DNA from: JAXMCI01 sp046349435
GTDB taxonomy: Bacteria > Pseudomonadota > Alphaproteobacteria > Dongiales > Dongiaceae
Direction: 5' to 3'
NCBI GenBank assembly: GCA_046349435.1
Contig: JAXMCI010000012.1
Location: 129,003 to 193,002 of the forward strand
DNA length: 64,000 bases
In this document: in pieces, positions 8,447-16,213 of the stretch
Layout of the letters: the number at the start of each line of letters is the position of its first letter
Numbering within the stretch: the first letter of the stretch is position 1
Notes under the pieces: generated by a model
The model's database searches: none
Told to the model about the DNA's origin: nothing
The model's input: only the letters and a program-made list of their open reading frames with translations
Made by a program: the position numbers and the translations under genes

Positions 8447-9619
8447 GTGACGGCGCCGGTGCCCGGCTGGCAGCGCGCCGGCTTCAACCTCGCCGAGTTC
8501 CGCCGGCTGGCCGGCCGCCGGCTGCCGCGGCCGATCTTCGACTTCGCCGACGGCGGCGCCGAGGACGAGCGGACGCTGCGCCGCAACGAGGCGTCCTGGC
8601 TCGACTGGGAGCTGCTCTCCTGCCCGCTCAACGGCGCGGCCGAGCGCGACCTCTCGGTCGAGCTCCTCGGTCACCGGCTGTCGATGCCGGTGCTGATCGG
8701 CCCGACCGGCCTCTCCGGGCTGTTCTGGCCGGGCGGCGAGATCGCCGCGGCGAAGGCCGCGGCGGCGGCCGGCACCGGCTTCTGCCTCAGCCACGCCGCC
8801 ACCTGCACGATCGAGGCGCTGGCCGCCACCGGCATGGCGCCGCGCTGGATGCAGGTCTTCGTCTATCACGACCGCGGCTTCACCCGCAGCTTCGCCGAGC
8901 GTGCCGCCGCGGCCGGCTATGACGCGCTGGTGCTGACCATCGACAACCAGCTGCTCGGCAAGCGCGAGCGCGACCTGCGCAACGGCTTCACCATCCCGCC
9001 GCGCTTCGGCCTGAAGGACAAGGCGGCGATGCTGGGCAAGCTGCCCTGGCTGAAGCGCATGGCGCCGGAGCTGCCGCGCATCTCCTTCGCCAACTATGCG
9101 CGGCCGGGGCAGCCGGCCGACCTCAAGAGCCTCGCCGGCAAGATGGCCGGCATGCTCGATCCCGGCCTGTCCTGGCGCGAGGTCGACGGGCTGCGCCAGG
9201 AATGGCGCGGGCCGTTCCTGCTCAAGGGCATCATGCACCCGGCCGAGGCCGCCGAGGCGGTGGCGCGCGGGGTCGACGCGATCATCGTCTCGAACCATGG
9301 CGGCCGCCAGCTCGACGGCGCGCCGGCGCCGCTCGACATGCTGCCGGCGATCGTCGAGGCGGTCGACGGCCGCATCCCGGTGCTGATCGACGGCGGCATC
9401 AGGCGCGGCGGCGACGTGGTCAAGGCGCTCGCGCTCGGCGCCGCCGCCTGCCTGATCGGCCGGCCGCATCTCTGGGGGCTGGCCGTGGCCGGCCAGGCCG
9501 GGGTCGCGCATGTGCTCGAGATCCTGCGCGCCGAGCTCGACCGCACCATGGGGCTGATGGGCGTTCGCACGCTGCGGGAGCTCGGGCCGCAATGGCTGCA
9601 TCGGCGCGAGTGGCGCTGA
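8447..9619 (+). CDS. FMN-dependent alpha-hydroxy-acid dehydrogenase (lactate dehydrogenase/glycolate oxidase family)
   Basis: A 390-residue TIM-barrel flavoprotein that oxidises an L-2-hydroxy acid to the 2-oxo acid. Family features run in order: PIFDFADGGAEDERTLRRN at the N-terminus, PVLIGPTGLSGLFWPGGE (FMN phosphate side), LTIDNQLLGKRERDLRNGF, KGIMHPAEAAEA with the active-site Lys, and the catalytic His in SNHGGRQLDG (His 284), then IDGGIRRGGDVVKALALGA. GTG 8447 is chosen because it follows GGCGGGGCG and gives the usual family length; the in-frame ATG at 8342 adds 35 residues of no family resemblance. The exact substrate (lactate, mandelate or glycolate) is not decided by the motifs. Confidence 0.9.
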   Translation: MTAPVPGWQRAGFNLAEFRRLAGRRLPRPIFDFADGGAEDERTLRRNEASWLDWELLSCPLNGAAERDLSVELLGHRLSMPVLIGPTGLSGLFWPGGEIAAAKAAAAAGTGFCLSHAATCTIEALAATGMAPRWMQVFVYHDRGFTRSFAERAAAAGYDALVLTIDNQLLGKRERDLRNGFTIPPRFGLKDKAAMLGKLPWLKRMAPELPRISFANYARPGQPADLKSLAGKMAGMLDPGLSWREVDGLRQEWRGPFLLKGIMHPAEAAEAVARGVDAIIVSNHGGRQLDGAPAPLDMLPAIVEAVDGRIPVLIDGGIRRGGDVVKALALGAAACLIGRPHLWGLAVAGQAGVAHVLEILRAELDRTMGLMGVRTLRELGPQWLHRREWR

Positions 9620-10263
9620 GCGGCGCCGCGCCGCGCACCGGCCAGCGGAGCGAGCGCGCCGCCGACGCCGCCGTCCATGCCGCCGGGCTGTCGCTCGGCC
9701 CGCTCGCCTGCCTCGCCCTGCTGCTGGCCGCGCTCGACCGCGCCGATCTCCGCCTCGGCGTCGCGCTCGCCCTCTACGGCGCCGGGCTGATGGCGATGCT
9801 GGCCTTCTCCGCCGCCTACAACCTGGCTCCGCCGGGGCCGCTCAGGCCGTGGCTGCGGCGGCTCGACCACGCCGCCATCTTCACCATGATCGCCGGCACC
9901 TACACGCCGGTCATGGTGGTCGCCGTCGGCGGCACGCTCGGCGCCGGGCTGCTCGCCGTCGTCTGGGCGGGCGCCCTGGCCGGGGCGGCGATCAAGCTGC
10001 TCCGCCCCGCCGGGCTGGAGCGGCTCTCGGTGCCGGCCTATCTGGCGCTCGGCTGGGCGGTGGTTCCGGCGCTCGGCCCGATCGCCCGGGCGCTGCCGGC
10101 GCTCGACCTCGCCCTGCTGCTCGGCGGCGGGCTGCTCTACAGCGCCGGCACGGTCTTCCATCTCTGGCGGCGGCTGCCCTATCACGACGCGATCTGGCAC
10201 GGCTTCGTGCTGGCCGGCGCCGCCTGCCACTACGCGGTGATCTACCGCTTGGCCATCCCCTGA
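9592..10263 (+). CDS. HlyIII/PAQR-family membrane protein
   Basis: A 223-residue polytopic protein with about seven hydrophobic segments and the hemolysin III layout: SAAYN near the first helix pair, RLDHAAIFTMIAGTYTPVM in the middle, and YHDAIWHGFVLAGAACHYAVIY at the end. Related proteins bind zinc through His residues and may act as hydrolases. The first motif, usually S-x-x-Y-H, is S-A-A-Y-N here, so one presumed metal ligand is missing. The ATG at 9592 overlaps the dehydrogenase stop by 28 bp; an in-frame GTG at 9610 would cut the overlap. Family clear, role unknown. Confidence 0.8.
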   Translation: MAASARVALSGAAPRTGQRSERAADAAVHAAGLSLGPLACLALLLAALDRADLRLGVALALYGAGLMAMLAFSAAYNLAPPGPLRPWLRRLDHAAIFTMIAGTYTPVMVVAVGGTLGAGLLAVVWAGALAGAAIKLLRPAGLERLSVPAYLALGWAVVPALGPIARALPALDLALLLGGGLLYSAGTVFHLWRRLPYHDAIWHGFVLAGAACHYAVIYRLAIP

Positions 10264-10334
10264 GCGGGCCGCATGATGGGGCCGGTCTGGCCCGGCCTGC
10301 CCCGGCACGGGAGACAGGCGGGAGGAGGGCGGTG

Positions 10335-11579
10335 ATGCGGCGTGCGATCGTGGTCGGCGGCTCGCTCGGCGGGCTGTTCGCCGGGGCGATGCTGCTGCGG
10401 CGCGGCTGGGACGTCACCATCCTCGAGCGCTCCGAGGGGCGCCTCAGCGCGCGCGGCGCCGGGCTCGGCGTGCACCCGCCGATGCTGGAAGGGCTGCTCG
10501 CCGCCGGCTGCAAGGTCGATGCGACCGTCGGCGTCGCGGTCGCCGGGCGGGTCGTGCTCGGCCGCGACGGCAGCGAGGTGGCGGCCATCGACATGCCGCA
10601 ATTCTGCACCTCCTGGGCCCGGCTCTACGCGCTGCTGAGCGATGCCGTCCCGGAGCAGCGGGTGCGGCGCGGCGCGGCGCTCGCCGGCTTCGAGCAGGAC
10701 GGCGAGGGCGTGACCGTGCGGCTGGCCGGCGGCGAGAGCCTGCGGGCCGAGCTGCTGGTGGCGGCCGACGGCACGCGCTCGACGGTGCGGCGCCAGCTGC
10801 TGCCGGCGGTCGACCTCGTCTATGCCGGCTATGTCGGCTGGCGCGGCCTGGCCGAGGAGGCCGCCTTCTCGCCGGCCGCGCACGCCGCCCTGTTCCTTCG
10901 CTTCGCCTTCGCCATGCCGCCCGGCGAGCACATCCTGGGCTATCCGGTGCCGGGCGCCGAGGACGACCTGGCGCCCGGCCGGCGGCGCTACAACTTCGTC
11001 TGGTACCGGCCGGTCGATCCCGCGGGCGAGCTGGCCGAGATGGAGACCGACGCCGCCGGGCGGCGCCATCCCGAGGGCATCCCGCCGCAGGCGATCCGGC
11101 CGGCGGTGCTGGCCAGGCTGCGCGCCGACGCCGACCGCCTGCTCTGCCCGGCCTGGGCGGAGGTGGTGCGGATCACCGGGCAGCCGCTGTTCCAGCGCAT
11201 CGGCGATCTCGAATCGCCGTGCCTGGCCTTCGGCCGGGTGGCGCTGCTCGGCGACGCCGCCTTCGTCGCCCGGCCGCACGTGGCGCGCGGCGCGATCAAG
11301 GCCGGCCACGACGCCATGGCGCTGGCCGAGGCGCTGGCCGGCGACACGCCGGTCGAGGCGGGGCTGCGCCGCTACGACGCGGTGCGCCGCCCGGCGGGCG
11401 CGGCGCTGGTCGCCGAATCCCGGCAGCTCGGCGCCTATCTCGAGGGCAGGCTGGGGCCGGTCGAGCGCGATCCGGTGGCGGTCATGCGCGACAATGGCGG
11501 GGTCGAGCCCTCCGACGTCGATGGCGGGCTGTTCTTCCGCCTGCTCGCCGAGGTCGGCTACCGGCGGGCGCGACCCTGA
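10335..11579 (+). CDS. FAD-dependent monooxygenase, 2,6-dihydroxypyridine 3-monooxygenase-like
   Basis: A 414-residue class A flavin hydroxylase. The N-terminal Rossmann motif is VVGGSLGGLFAG with the ribose-binding Glu in LERSEG, and the second FAD motif is VALLGDAAFVARPHVARG near residue 306. That last segment, with YAGYVGWRG and YNFVWYRPVD, resembles the DHPH branch that hydroxylates pyridine-type rings. It would use NAD(P)H and O2 in the cytoplasm. ATG 10335 follows GGAGGAGGGCG; a GTG one codon earlier is equally possible. Neighbours do not form a pyridine pathway, so the substrate is open. Confidence 0.87.
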   Translation: MRRAIVVGGSLGGLFAGAMLLRRGWDVTILERSEGRLSARGAGLGVHPPMLEGLLAAGCKVDATVGVAVAGRVVLGRDGSEVAAIDMPQFCTSWARLYALLSDAVPEQRVRRGAALAGFEQDGEGVTVRLAGGESLRAELLVAADGTRSTVRRQLLPAVDLVYAGYVGWRGLAEEAAFSPAAHAALFLRFAFAMPPGEHILGYPVPGAEDDLAPGRRRYNFVWYRPVDPAGELAEMETDAAGRRHPEGIPPQAIRPAVLARLRADADRLLCPAWAEVVRITGQPLFQRIGDLESPCLAFGRVALLGDAAFVARPHVARGAIKAGHDAMALAEALAGDTPVEAGLRRYDAVRRPAGAALVAESRQLGAYLEGRLGPVERDPVAVMRDNGGVEPSDVDGGLFFRLLAEVGYRRARP

Positions 11580-11592
11580 GAGCGCAGCGGGG

Positions 11593-12510
11593 ATGACCGA
11601 CCCGGAGCCGCAGATCGTCGTCTCCCACGGCACCGGCCGGATGGCCAACCGCATGTTCCAGCTGATGCTCGGCCAGGAGCTGCGGCGCCGCGCCGGCTGC
11701 GGCCGCCTGGTCGGCTACGCCCTGCCGCGCTGGTCGATCGTGGGGCCGCCGGCGCAGCCGATCCTCCAGCCCAGCCTGGTGCTGCGCGGCCACGTCTTCG
11801 ACCTCGACGAGATCGCCTATCTCCTGCGCACCGGCACGCTGCGCACGGTGGTGATCGAGGGCTGGGGCATGCGGCTGCCGAACTTCGGCCCGGCGGCGCA
11901 GTACCGGGCGCTGTTCCCGGCCACCCCGGAGGGCTACCGCGCGGCCGAGGACGAGCTCGTCATCCATGTCCGCACCGGCGACATCGTCAACCTGCACCAC
12001 TACCTCTACTGCCCCTTGCCCTTCTCGTTCTACGAGCGGGCGATCGCGGAGAGCGGCCTCAGGCCGGTGTTCATGGGCGAGATCGGCGTCGACGGCTATT
12101 CCGTCGCGCTGCGGCAGCGCTTCGCCGGCGCGCGCTTCCTCGAGCCGCAGTCGGTGGATGCCGACTTCAACACGATCCGCACCGCGCGGCATGCGGCGCT
12201 CAGCGTCAGCTCCTATGCCTGGATGGCGGCCTGGCTGTCCGAGACGCTGGCCACCATCCGCTACCCGGTCTTCCGCATGCTCGACCCGCGCAACGGCGAG
12301 ACCTTCCTGACGCCGCTCGACGACCCGCGCTACCTCTTCTACGAGCTCGGCGGCCCGCCGCAGAAGGCGGGCACGGCAGAGTTCCTGGCCTGGGCCGGGC
12401 AGCAGGCGACGCCGCCGGCGCTGAGCCGGGCGCAGCTCGTCGCGCTGATCTTCGCGGCCGCCCAGGAGACGCGGCGGGTCTGGCCGCCGACCTGGCAGGC
12501 GGGGTCGTAG
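11593..12510 (+). CDS. GT11-like (alpha-1,2-fucosyltransferase-type) glycosyltransferase
   Basis: A 305-residue protein resembling glycosyltransferase family 11. It opens with SHGTGRMANRMFQ, the counterpart of the GGLGNQMFQ segment of fucosyltransferases, and has ELVIHVRTGDIV, the HxRxGD donor-site motif. No signal peptide is visible, so it is cytoplasmic or peripheral. It starts 14 bp after the monooxygenase stop (ATG 11593 after GCGGGG) and may share its transcript. There is no surface-polysaccharide cluster around it. Donor and acceptor sugars cannot be assigned. Confidence 0.72.
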   Translation: MTDPEPQIVVSHGTGRMANRMFQLMLGQELRRRAGCGRLVGYALPRWSIVGPPAQPILQPSLVLRGHVFDLDEIAYLLRTGTLRTVVIEGWGMRLPNFGPAAQYRALFPATPEGYRAAEDELVIHVRTGDIVNLHHYLYCPLPFSFYERAIAESGLRPVFMGEIGVDGYSVALRQRFAGARFLEPQSVDADFNTIRTARHAALSVSSYAWMAAWLSETLATIRYPVFRMLDPRNGETFLTPLDDPRYLFYELGGPPQKAGTAEFLAWAGQQATPPALSRAQLVALIFAAAQETRRVWPPTWQAGS

Positions 12511-12557
12511 GCGCGGCTACGGCGGCCGGTGTGCGCCGGCAAAGGCACCGGATCGGG

Positions 12558-12725
12558 TCAGCGGTTGTGCAGGCACTGATCCAGGTCCTTGGTCTGCTCG
12601 TAGCATCTCATCTCGTCGCCGGTCCAAACCTTCCAATCGGGGTTCGCCGGTCCTTCCCGGCAACCCAGCAGCAATGCGGACACGACGGCGAGCGCACACA
12701 GCGCCAGAGTGCTTGTCCTCGGCAT
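12558..12725 (-). CDS. Small lipoprotein (55 residues) downstream of the eCIS cargo genes
   Basis: A short gene read directly from the bases. ATG (12725) encodes a basic, hydrophobic signal (LALCALAVVSALLLGC) with a lipobox ending at Cys22; the mature part is only 34 residues, hydrophilic, with two further cysteines (Cys41, Cys51) that could form a disulfide. TGA is at 12558-12560. GGAG lies about nine bases upstream of the ATG. It is on the same strand as the DUF4157-OmpA gene, 147 bp beyond its stop, so it may be the last gene of the eCIS block. An envelope-anchored partner or immunity role is possible but only by position. Its base composition is less GC-rich than its neighbours. Confidence 0.68.
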   Translation of the reverse strand: MPRTSTLALCALAVVSALLLGCREGPANPDWKVWTGDEMRCYEQTKDLDQCLHNR

Positions 12726-12872
12726 GCGCCAACTCCGGATCGGGGCGGGAGCGGCCCGCGTACCCCCTCTCTATGGTCCGGCGCACCTGCTGCGGCGTTG
12801 ACCTGAATCATCGGTGAGGAGCGTATTTCCACGGATCCGCTGCTGCCGCCATGGGGCAGCGTCGGGCGTGAT

Positions 12873-14426
12873 TCACGGGCCGGGGCGGGAGACGACGATC
12901 ACCACCCGGCGGTTCTGGGCGCGCCCCTCCGCCGTGGCGTTGTCGCCGACCGGATCGTCGCTGCCGCGCGCCACGATGTTGAAGCGCTCCTTCTCCCGGC
13001 CGGCATCGACGCCCGCATTGATCATCGCGTCGCGCGCCTGCTCGGCCCGCTGCCGCGACACGGCGAGGTTGGCCTCGGCCGAGCCGACCGAATCGGCGAA
13101 GCCCTCGATGGTGATCGTCGAGAGGTTGTTGTCCTGGACGTCCTGCACCGCCGCCTTGAGCTCGGGCTGGCCGCTGGCGGGCACGAAGGTGCCGTTGAAG
13201 CCGAAGCGGTCGATGGTGCGGCGCGAGACCTCGAGATGGGCGGCGCGGCGGGCGCTGGTGACCACCCGGTTGCGGGTCGCCGGATCGTCGGTGGCGTCGA
13301 TCACCAGGTAGTAGTTCTGGTAGTCGATCGACTGGGTCTCCAGGTTCGGAACCACCGTGTTGTCCTCGACGATGCGGCGGGCGACGCGCCGGCCCGGCCC
13401 GACCAGCTCCTCGGCGACGTTGCTCTCCGTCTGGGTCGCCGCCTCGTGCGCGGCGTTGAAGCGGTCGACGCCGGGGACCGGCTTGACGCCGTGCGCCTGG
13501 AAGTTCTCCTCGATCTCGTGCGCCACCGCAGCGATCCCGCTCCCGGGCGCGCCCGCCTCCAGCGCGCGGATGTCGTCGAGATCGACGGTCTGGGCCCTGG
13601 AGCCGGTCAGGTCGCCGGGCTGCGGAAAGAGGCCCACCAGCACCCGCGCCTGCGCCTGCCCGACCTGCAGCTCGGCATCCTGCGTCGGGTTGCCGATCAC
13701 CCGGTTCAGCAGGTCGAGCAGCGACGGCGAGGTCAGCAGGGTGGCGCCCGGGCCGGCGATGCGCACCTCGTTGGTGGCGGCGTCGCGCTCCAGCCTGACC
13801 CCGGCCGGCGGCCCGATCAGCCCGAGCAGGCCGTTCACGTCGCCATCGTTGCCGGTCATCAGCAGCCGGCGCTGCAGCGCCGCCGCCGGTCGGGGCGTCA
13901 CCGCGACGCGGCCGGCGGGAGGCCCGGCGAGGGATCCGCCCAGCGCCGCGGCATTGCGCTCGGCCTCGCGCTCGAAGCGGTCGTCGGCGGGTCCGACCGA
14001 CGGCGGATTCCGCGACGGCACGCCGCGCTGCTGCGCGGCGTGGCTGAGCTCGTGGGCGAGCAGCCGGCGGCCCGCCTCGGTCTCCGGCCGGTAGCGCCCG
14101 GGGCCGAGCACGATCTCGCGGCCGAGCGTGTAGGCGGCAGCGCCCAGCCCGGCCGGGCGGGGGTCGTCGGCGTGAATGCGTACGTCGCGGAGATCGTCCC
14201 GCAGCGGTCCCGCGAAGCGGGCGCGCAGCCGGTCGGGCAGCGGCTGGCCGCTGCCGCTCGGGCGCAGCGCCGCCGCCGTGCAGCGCGGGCACGCGCCGCC
14301 GCAGGCGCAGGCGGACCGGCCCGGTACCGGGGCGAGGAGGCGTGGGGCGCCCGGGCGCGCCCGGCCGGCATCTCCGGCTGGCGCCGGGCGCGGCCGTGCC
14401 GGCCGCGCCCGCTGGATCCCCTTCAT
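12873..14426 (-). CDS. eCIS-associated DUF4157 protein with C-terminal OmpA-like domain
   Basis: A 517-residue putative eCIS cargo. Residues 1-53 are a Pro/Arg-rich leader ending in a tetracysteine knuckle, CACGGACPRC (Cys 40, 42, 46, 49). Residues about 60-135 are the DUF4157 domain (LPDRLRARF, DVRIHADDP, AYTLGREIVLGPG, RRLLAHELSHAAQQR) with zinc motif HELSH at 125-129. The middle region contains a second possible metalloprotease-like motif, AVAHEIEENFQAH. The C-terminus (about 400-517) is OmpA-like: IEGFADSVGSAEANLAVSRQRA and GRAQNRRV, the peptidoglycan-binding signature. DUF4157 is a hallmark of eCIS loci. The leader and about 200 bp of surrounding DNA are shared with the next gene upstream. 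No Sec signal is seen, which fits delivery through the injection system rather than export. Confidence 0.82.
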   Translation of the reverse strand: MKGIQRARPARPRPAPAGDAGRARPGAPRLLAPVPGRSACACGGACPRCTAAALRPSGSGQPLPDRLRARFAGPLRDDLRDVRIHADDPRPAGLGAAAYTLGREIVLGPGRYRPETEAGRRLLAHELSHAAQQRGVPSRNPPSVGPADDRFEREAERNAAALGGSLAGPPAGRVAVTPRPAAALQRRLLMTGNDGDVNGLLGLIGPPAGVRLERDAATNEVRIAGPGATLLTSPSLLDLLNRVIGNPTQDAELQVGQAQARVLVGLFPQPGDLTGSRAQTVDLDDIRALEAGAPGSGIAAVAHEIEENFQAHGVKPVPGVDRFNAAHEAATQTESNVAEELVGPGRRVARRIVEDNTVVPNLETQSIDYQNYYLVIDATDDPATRNRVVTSARRAAHLEVSRRTIDRFGFNGTFVPASGQPELKAAVQDVQDNNLSTITIEGFADSVGSAEANLAVSRQRAEQARDAMINAGVDAGREKERFNIVARGSDDPVGDNATAEGRAQNRRVVIVVSRPGP

Positions 14427-14481
14427 GCCTCCGCTCGTCCCATGCCGCCGCTCCGTCAGCCCGGGTGTGCAGAATAGCAGG
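14274..14481 (-). repeat. Duplicated promoter/leader segment, copy 1
   Basis: This stretch covers the upstream region and the first ~50 codons of the DUF4157-OmpA gene and closely matches 16004-16184. Long blocks are identical, including the tetracysteine codons and the non-coding block with GCCGCTCCGTCAG and GCAGAATAGC. The copies diverge sharply beyond the codons for TAAA. It marks a duplicated 5' module attached to different cargo bodies. Confidence 0.75.
14471..14476 (-). promoter_or_regulatory. Candidate -10 element upstream of the DUF4157-OmpA gene
   Basis: On the minus strand this reads TATTCT, about 45 bases upstream of ATG 14426. The same TATTCT, in the same conserved GCTATTCTGC context, lies about 25 bases upstream of the sister cargo gene. 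Conservation of this non-coding block suggests each cargo gene has its own promoter. No convincing -35 hexamer is visible. Confidence 0.3.
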
Positions 14482-14525
14482 TCGAGGTCCGCGAAGTCGC
14501 GACCAGGTCGTTGGCCGGCTTCGGC

Positions 14526-16151
14526 TCATGGCGGCGCTTGCCCGCCGGCGGGCAGGAAGCGAATGGTCGAAGTGCCGACGAAGGGGACGATGACGGTGCG
14601 GCTGGTGCAGACGCCGCCGAGCCGGCAGGTCTCGAACAGCGTGCGATCCCATTGCTGCAGGACCTCGAGATCGAGCCGCAGCGCCTCCTGCAGCCGGCGG
14701 AAGATGGCGAGCGTGCGCTCGAGCGCGCCGGCAATCCGCCCGAGATCCTCCTCGGCGCCGAGCAGCCGCGCGAGCTCGGCCGTGCCGAAGGTCGCGATGG
14801 AGACGGCGCGTGCCGCCGCCGGATCCTCCAGGATGGCGAGCGCCGCCTGACGCTTCAGCCGGGCCTCACGCGCCGCGGCCGCGATGCGGCCGATCTGGAC
14901 GTCCACGCCGCGGCGCCACTCTTCGACCTGCCACAGCGGCTCCCCGAGCGCCGCGTCGGCCTGGCCCGCAGCGGTGGCATCCGCGCTCGCCGCGAAAAGC
15001 CGGAGGGTGGAGCGGCCGATCCGCTCCGAGAAGGGCAGGTAGTCGCGCTCGAATGCAACGGCGTCGGACTCCAACCGGCGCGCCTCGGCCAGCTCGTTCG
15101 TCAGCACGAAGCCACGGTCGGCCAGCCCGCTCATCGCCATGCCGGTGAACTCGCCGAGCAGCTGCAGGGCGCCAATGCCCTCCAGGATCGCGGCACCGGT
15201 CTGCACGATGCGCGCGGCGCGCAGGAGACGCATCTCGGCGGCGGCGGCCTCGGCCGCCTCACGTGCCAGGGCCCGGGCCGCCGCGCTGCTGCCCGGTCGA
15301 GCCGCGGGCGGGACGGGCGTGCTCGGCGTGGCCGGCCGGGGCACAAGGCCGCCCGGCGCGTCCGGGCCACGAGCCTGCAGCGGGCTCCCGCCGCCCGCAG
15401 GGCGGGGTGCGGCCGGCGGCGCCATCAGGTCGCGGAAGGTGACGCCGCGCGCCTGCAGGGCGGCGGTGATGCCGGTGGAGCGGCCGCCGAAATTCGTCAC
15501 CACCAGCCGGACCTCGGCCGGCATCGGGGTGCCGCCGGCGAGCGCGGCGCGGGCCTGGGCGAGCGTGGCGCGGACCTGGCCGATGCGCGGCGCCTGGTCG
15601 AATTGCGGCTGGGCGGCGGTGGTGATCAGCTCGTCCAGGTTCTGCAGCACATTGGAGGTGATCGCCGAGGCGCTGGCGACGTTGCCCGGCCGAGCCAGCG
15701 ACTTGTTGTCGATGATGTGCAGCTCGAAGGGACCACTGACGCGGAAGGCCACGCCGTCGAAGCCCGGCTCGTTCCAGCGATGCCCGCCGCCGCCGGACGG
15801 GCCGGTGAGAAAGGCCCATCCCTCCTGCTGCGGATAGCCGGCGAAGCCCATCCCGGCCTCGCCGAGCAGCCCGCGCGCCTCGCGAAAGCCGGCGCCGGTG
15901 GCTGCCGGCCCTGGCGGCATTTGCCGCTGGATCAGGCGCAACGTCCCGGCGGCCTGCCGGAATCGCGGCCGGCTGCTGCCGCGCGGGTGCTGCGCCGCGG
16001 CGGTGCAGTGCGGGCAGCCGCCGCCGCAGGCGCAGGCGGACCGGCCCGGTGCCCGGGCGAGGAGGCGTGGCGCGCCGGGGCGTACAGGGCCGGCGCCGCC
16101 CGGCGCCACCTGGCGGAACGGTGCCTGGCGCGCCTGCCGGATCCCCTTCAT
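14526..16151 (-). CDS. Putative eCIS effector with shared tetracysteine leader and a possible PD-(D/E)xK-like core
   Basis: A 541-residue protein of unrecognised family. Residues 1-53 match the leader of the DUF4157-OmpA protein, including Cys 40, 42, 46 and 49 (CACGGGCPHC), but the DUF4157 HExxH domain is absent. Residues about 110-215 contain GFDGVAFRVSGPFELHIIDNKSL, an Asp followed 16 residues later by D-x-K, the spacing and strand pattern of restriction-endonuclease-fold toxins. A Pro/Ala-rich linker (about 225-285) precedes an Ala-rich, mainly helical half, then a short cysteine pair (CRLGGVC) and a beta-like C-terminus. Its placement between the baseplate genes and the DUF4157 gene supports a cargo role. 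The nuclease reading is inference. Confidence 0.6.
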   Translation of the reverse strand: MKGIRQARQAPFRQVAPGGAGPVRPGAPRLLARAPGRSACACGGGCPHCTAAAQHPRGSSRPRFRQAAGTLRLIQRQMPPGPAATGAGFREARGLLGEAGMGFAGYPQQEGWAFLTGPSGGGGHRWNEPGFDGVAFRVSGPFELHIIDNKSLARPGNVASASAITSNVLQNLDELITTAAQPQFDQAPRIGQVRATLAQARAALAGGTPMPAEVRLVVTNFGGRSTGITAALQARGVTFRDLMAPPAAPRPAGGGSPLQARGPDAPGGLVPRPATPSTPVPPAARPGSSAAARALAREAAEAAAAEMRLLRAARIVQTGAAILEGIGALQLLGEFTGMAMSGLADRGFVLTNELAEARRLESDAVAFERDYLPFSERIGRSTLRLFAASADATAAGQADAALGEPLWQVEEWRRGVDVQIGRIAAAAREARLKRQAALAILEDPAAARAVSIATFGTAELARLLGAEEDLGRIAGALERTLAIFRRLQEALRLDLEVLQQWDRTLFETCRLGGVCTSRTVIVPFVGTSTIRFLPAGGQAPP

Positions 16152-16184
16152 GCCGCTCCGTCAGCTCGGGCAAGCAGAATAGCG
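16004..16184 (-). repeat. Duplicated promoter/leader segment, copy 2
   Basis: Second copy of the 5' module described at 14274-14481. It covers the start of the putative nuclease-like cargo gene and its upstream DNA. The coding part encodes the same tetracysteine leader. Compared with copy 1, about 17 bases are missing between the ATG and the conserved non-coding block. Confidence 0.75.
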
Positions 16185-16213
16185 GGCGGGCGGCAGTGCC
16201 GCCGTGGGCCGAC

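Noticed and set aside
12531..12806. Plus-strand frame over the small lipoprotein gene
   Set aside because: No family resemblance and no good ribosome site; the minus-strand lipoprotein with a clear lipobox explains the region better.
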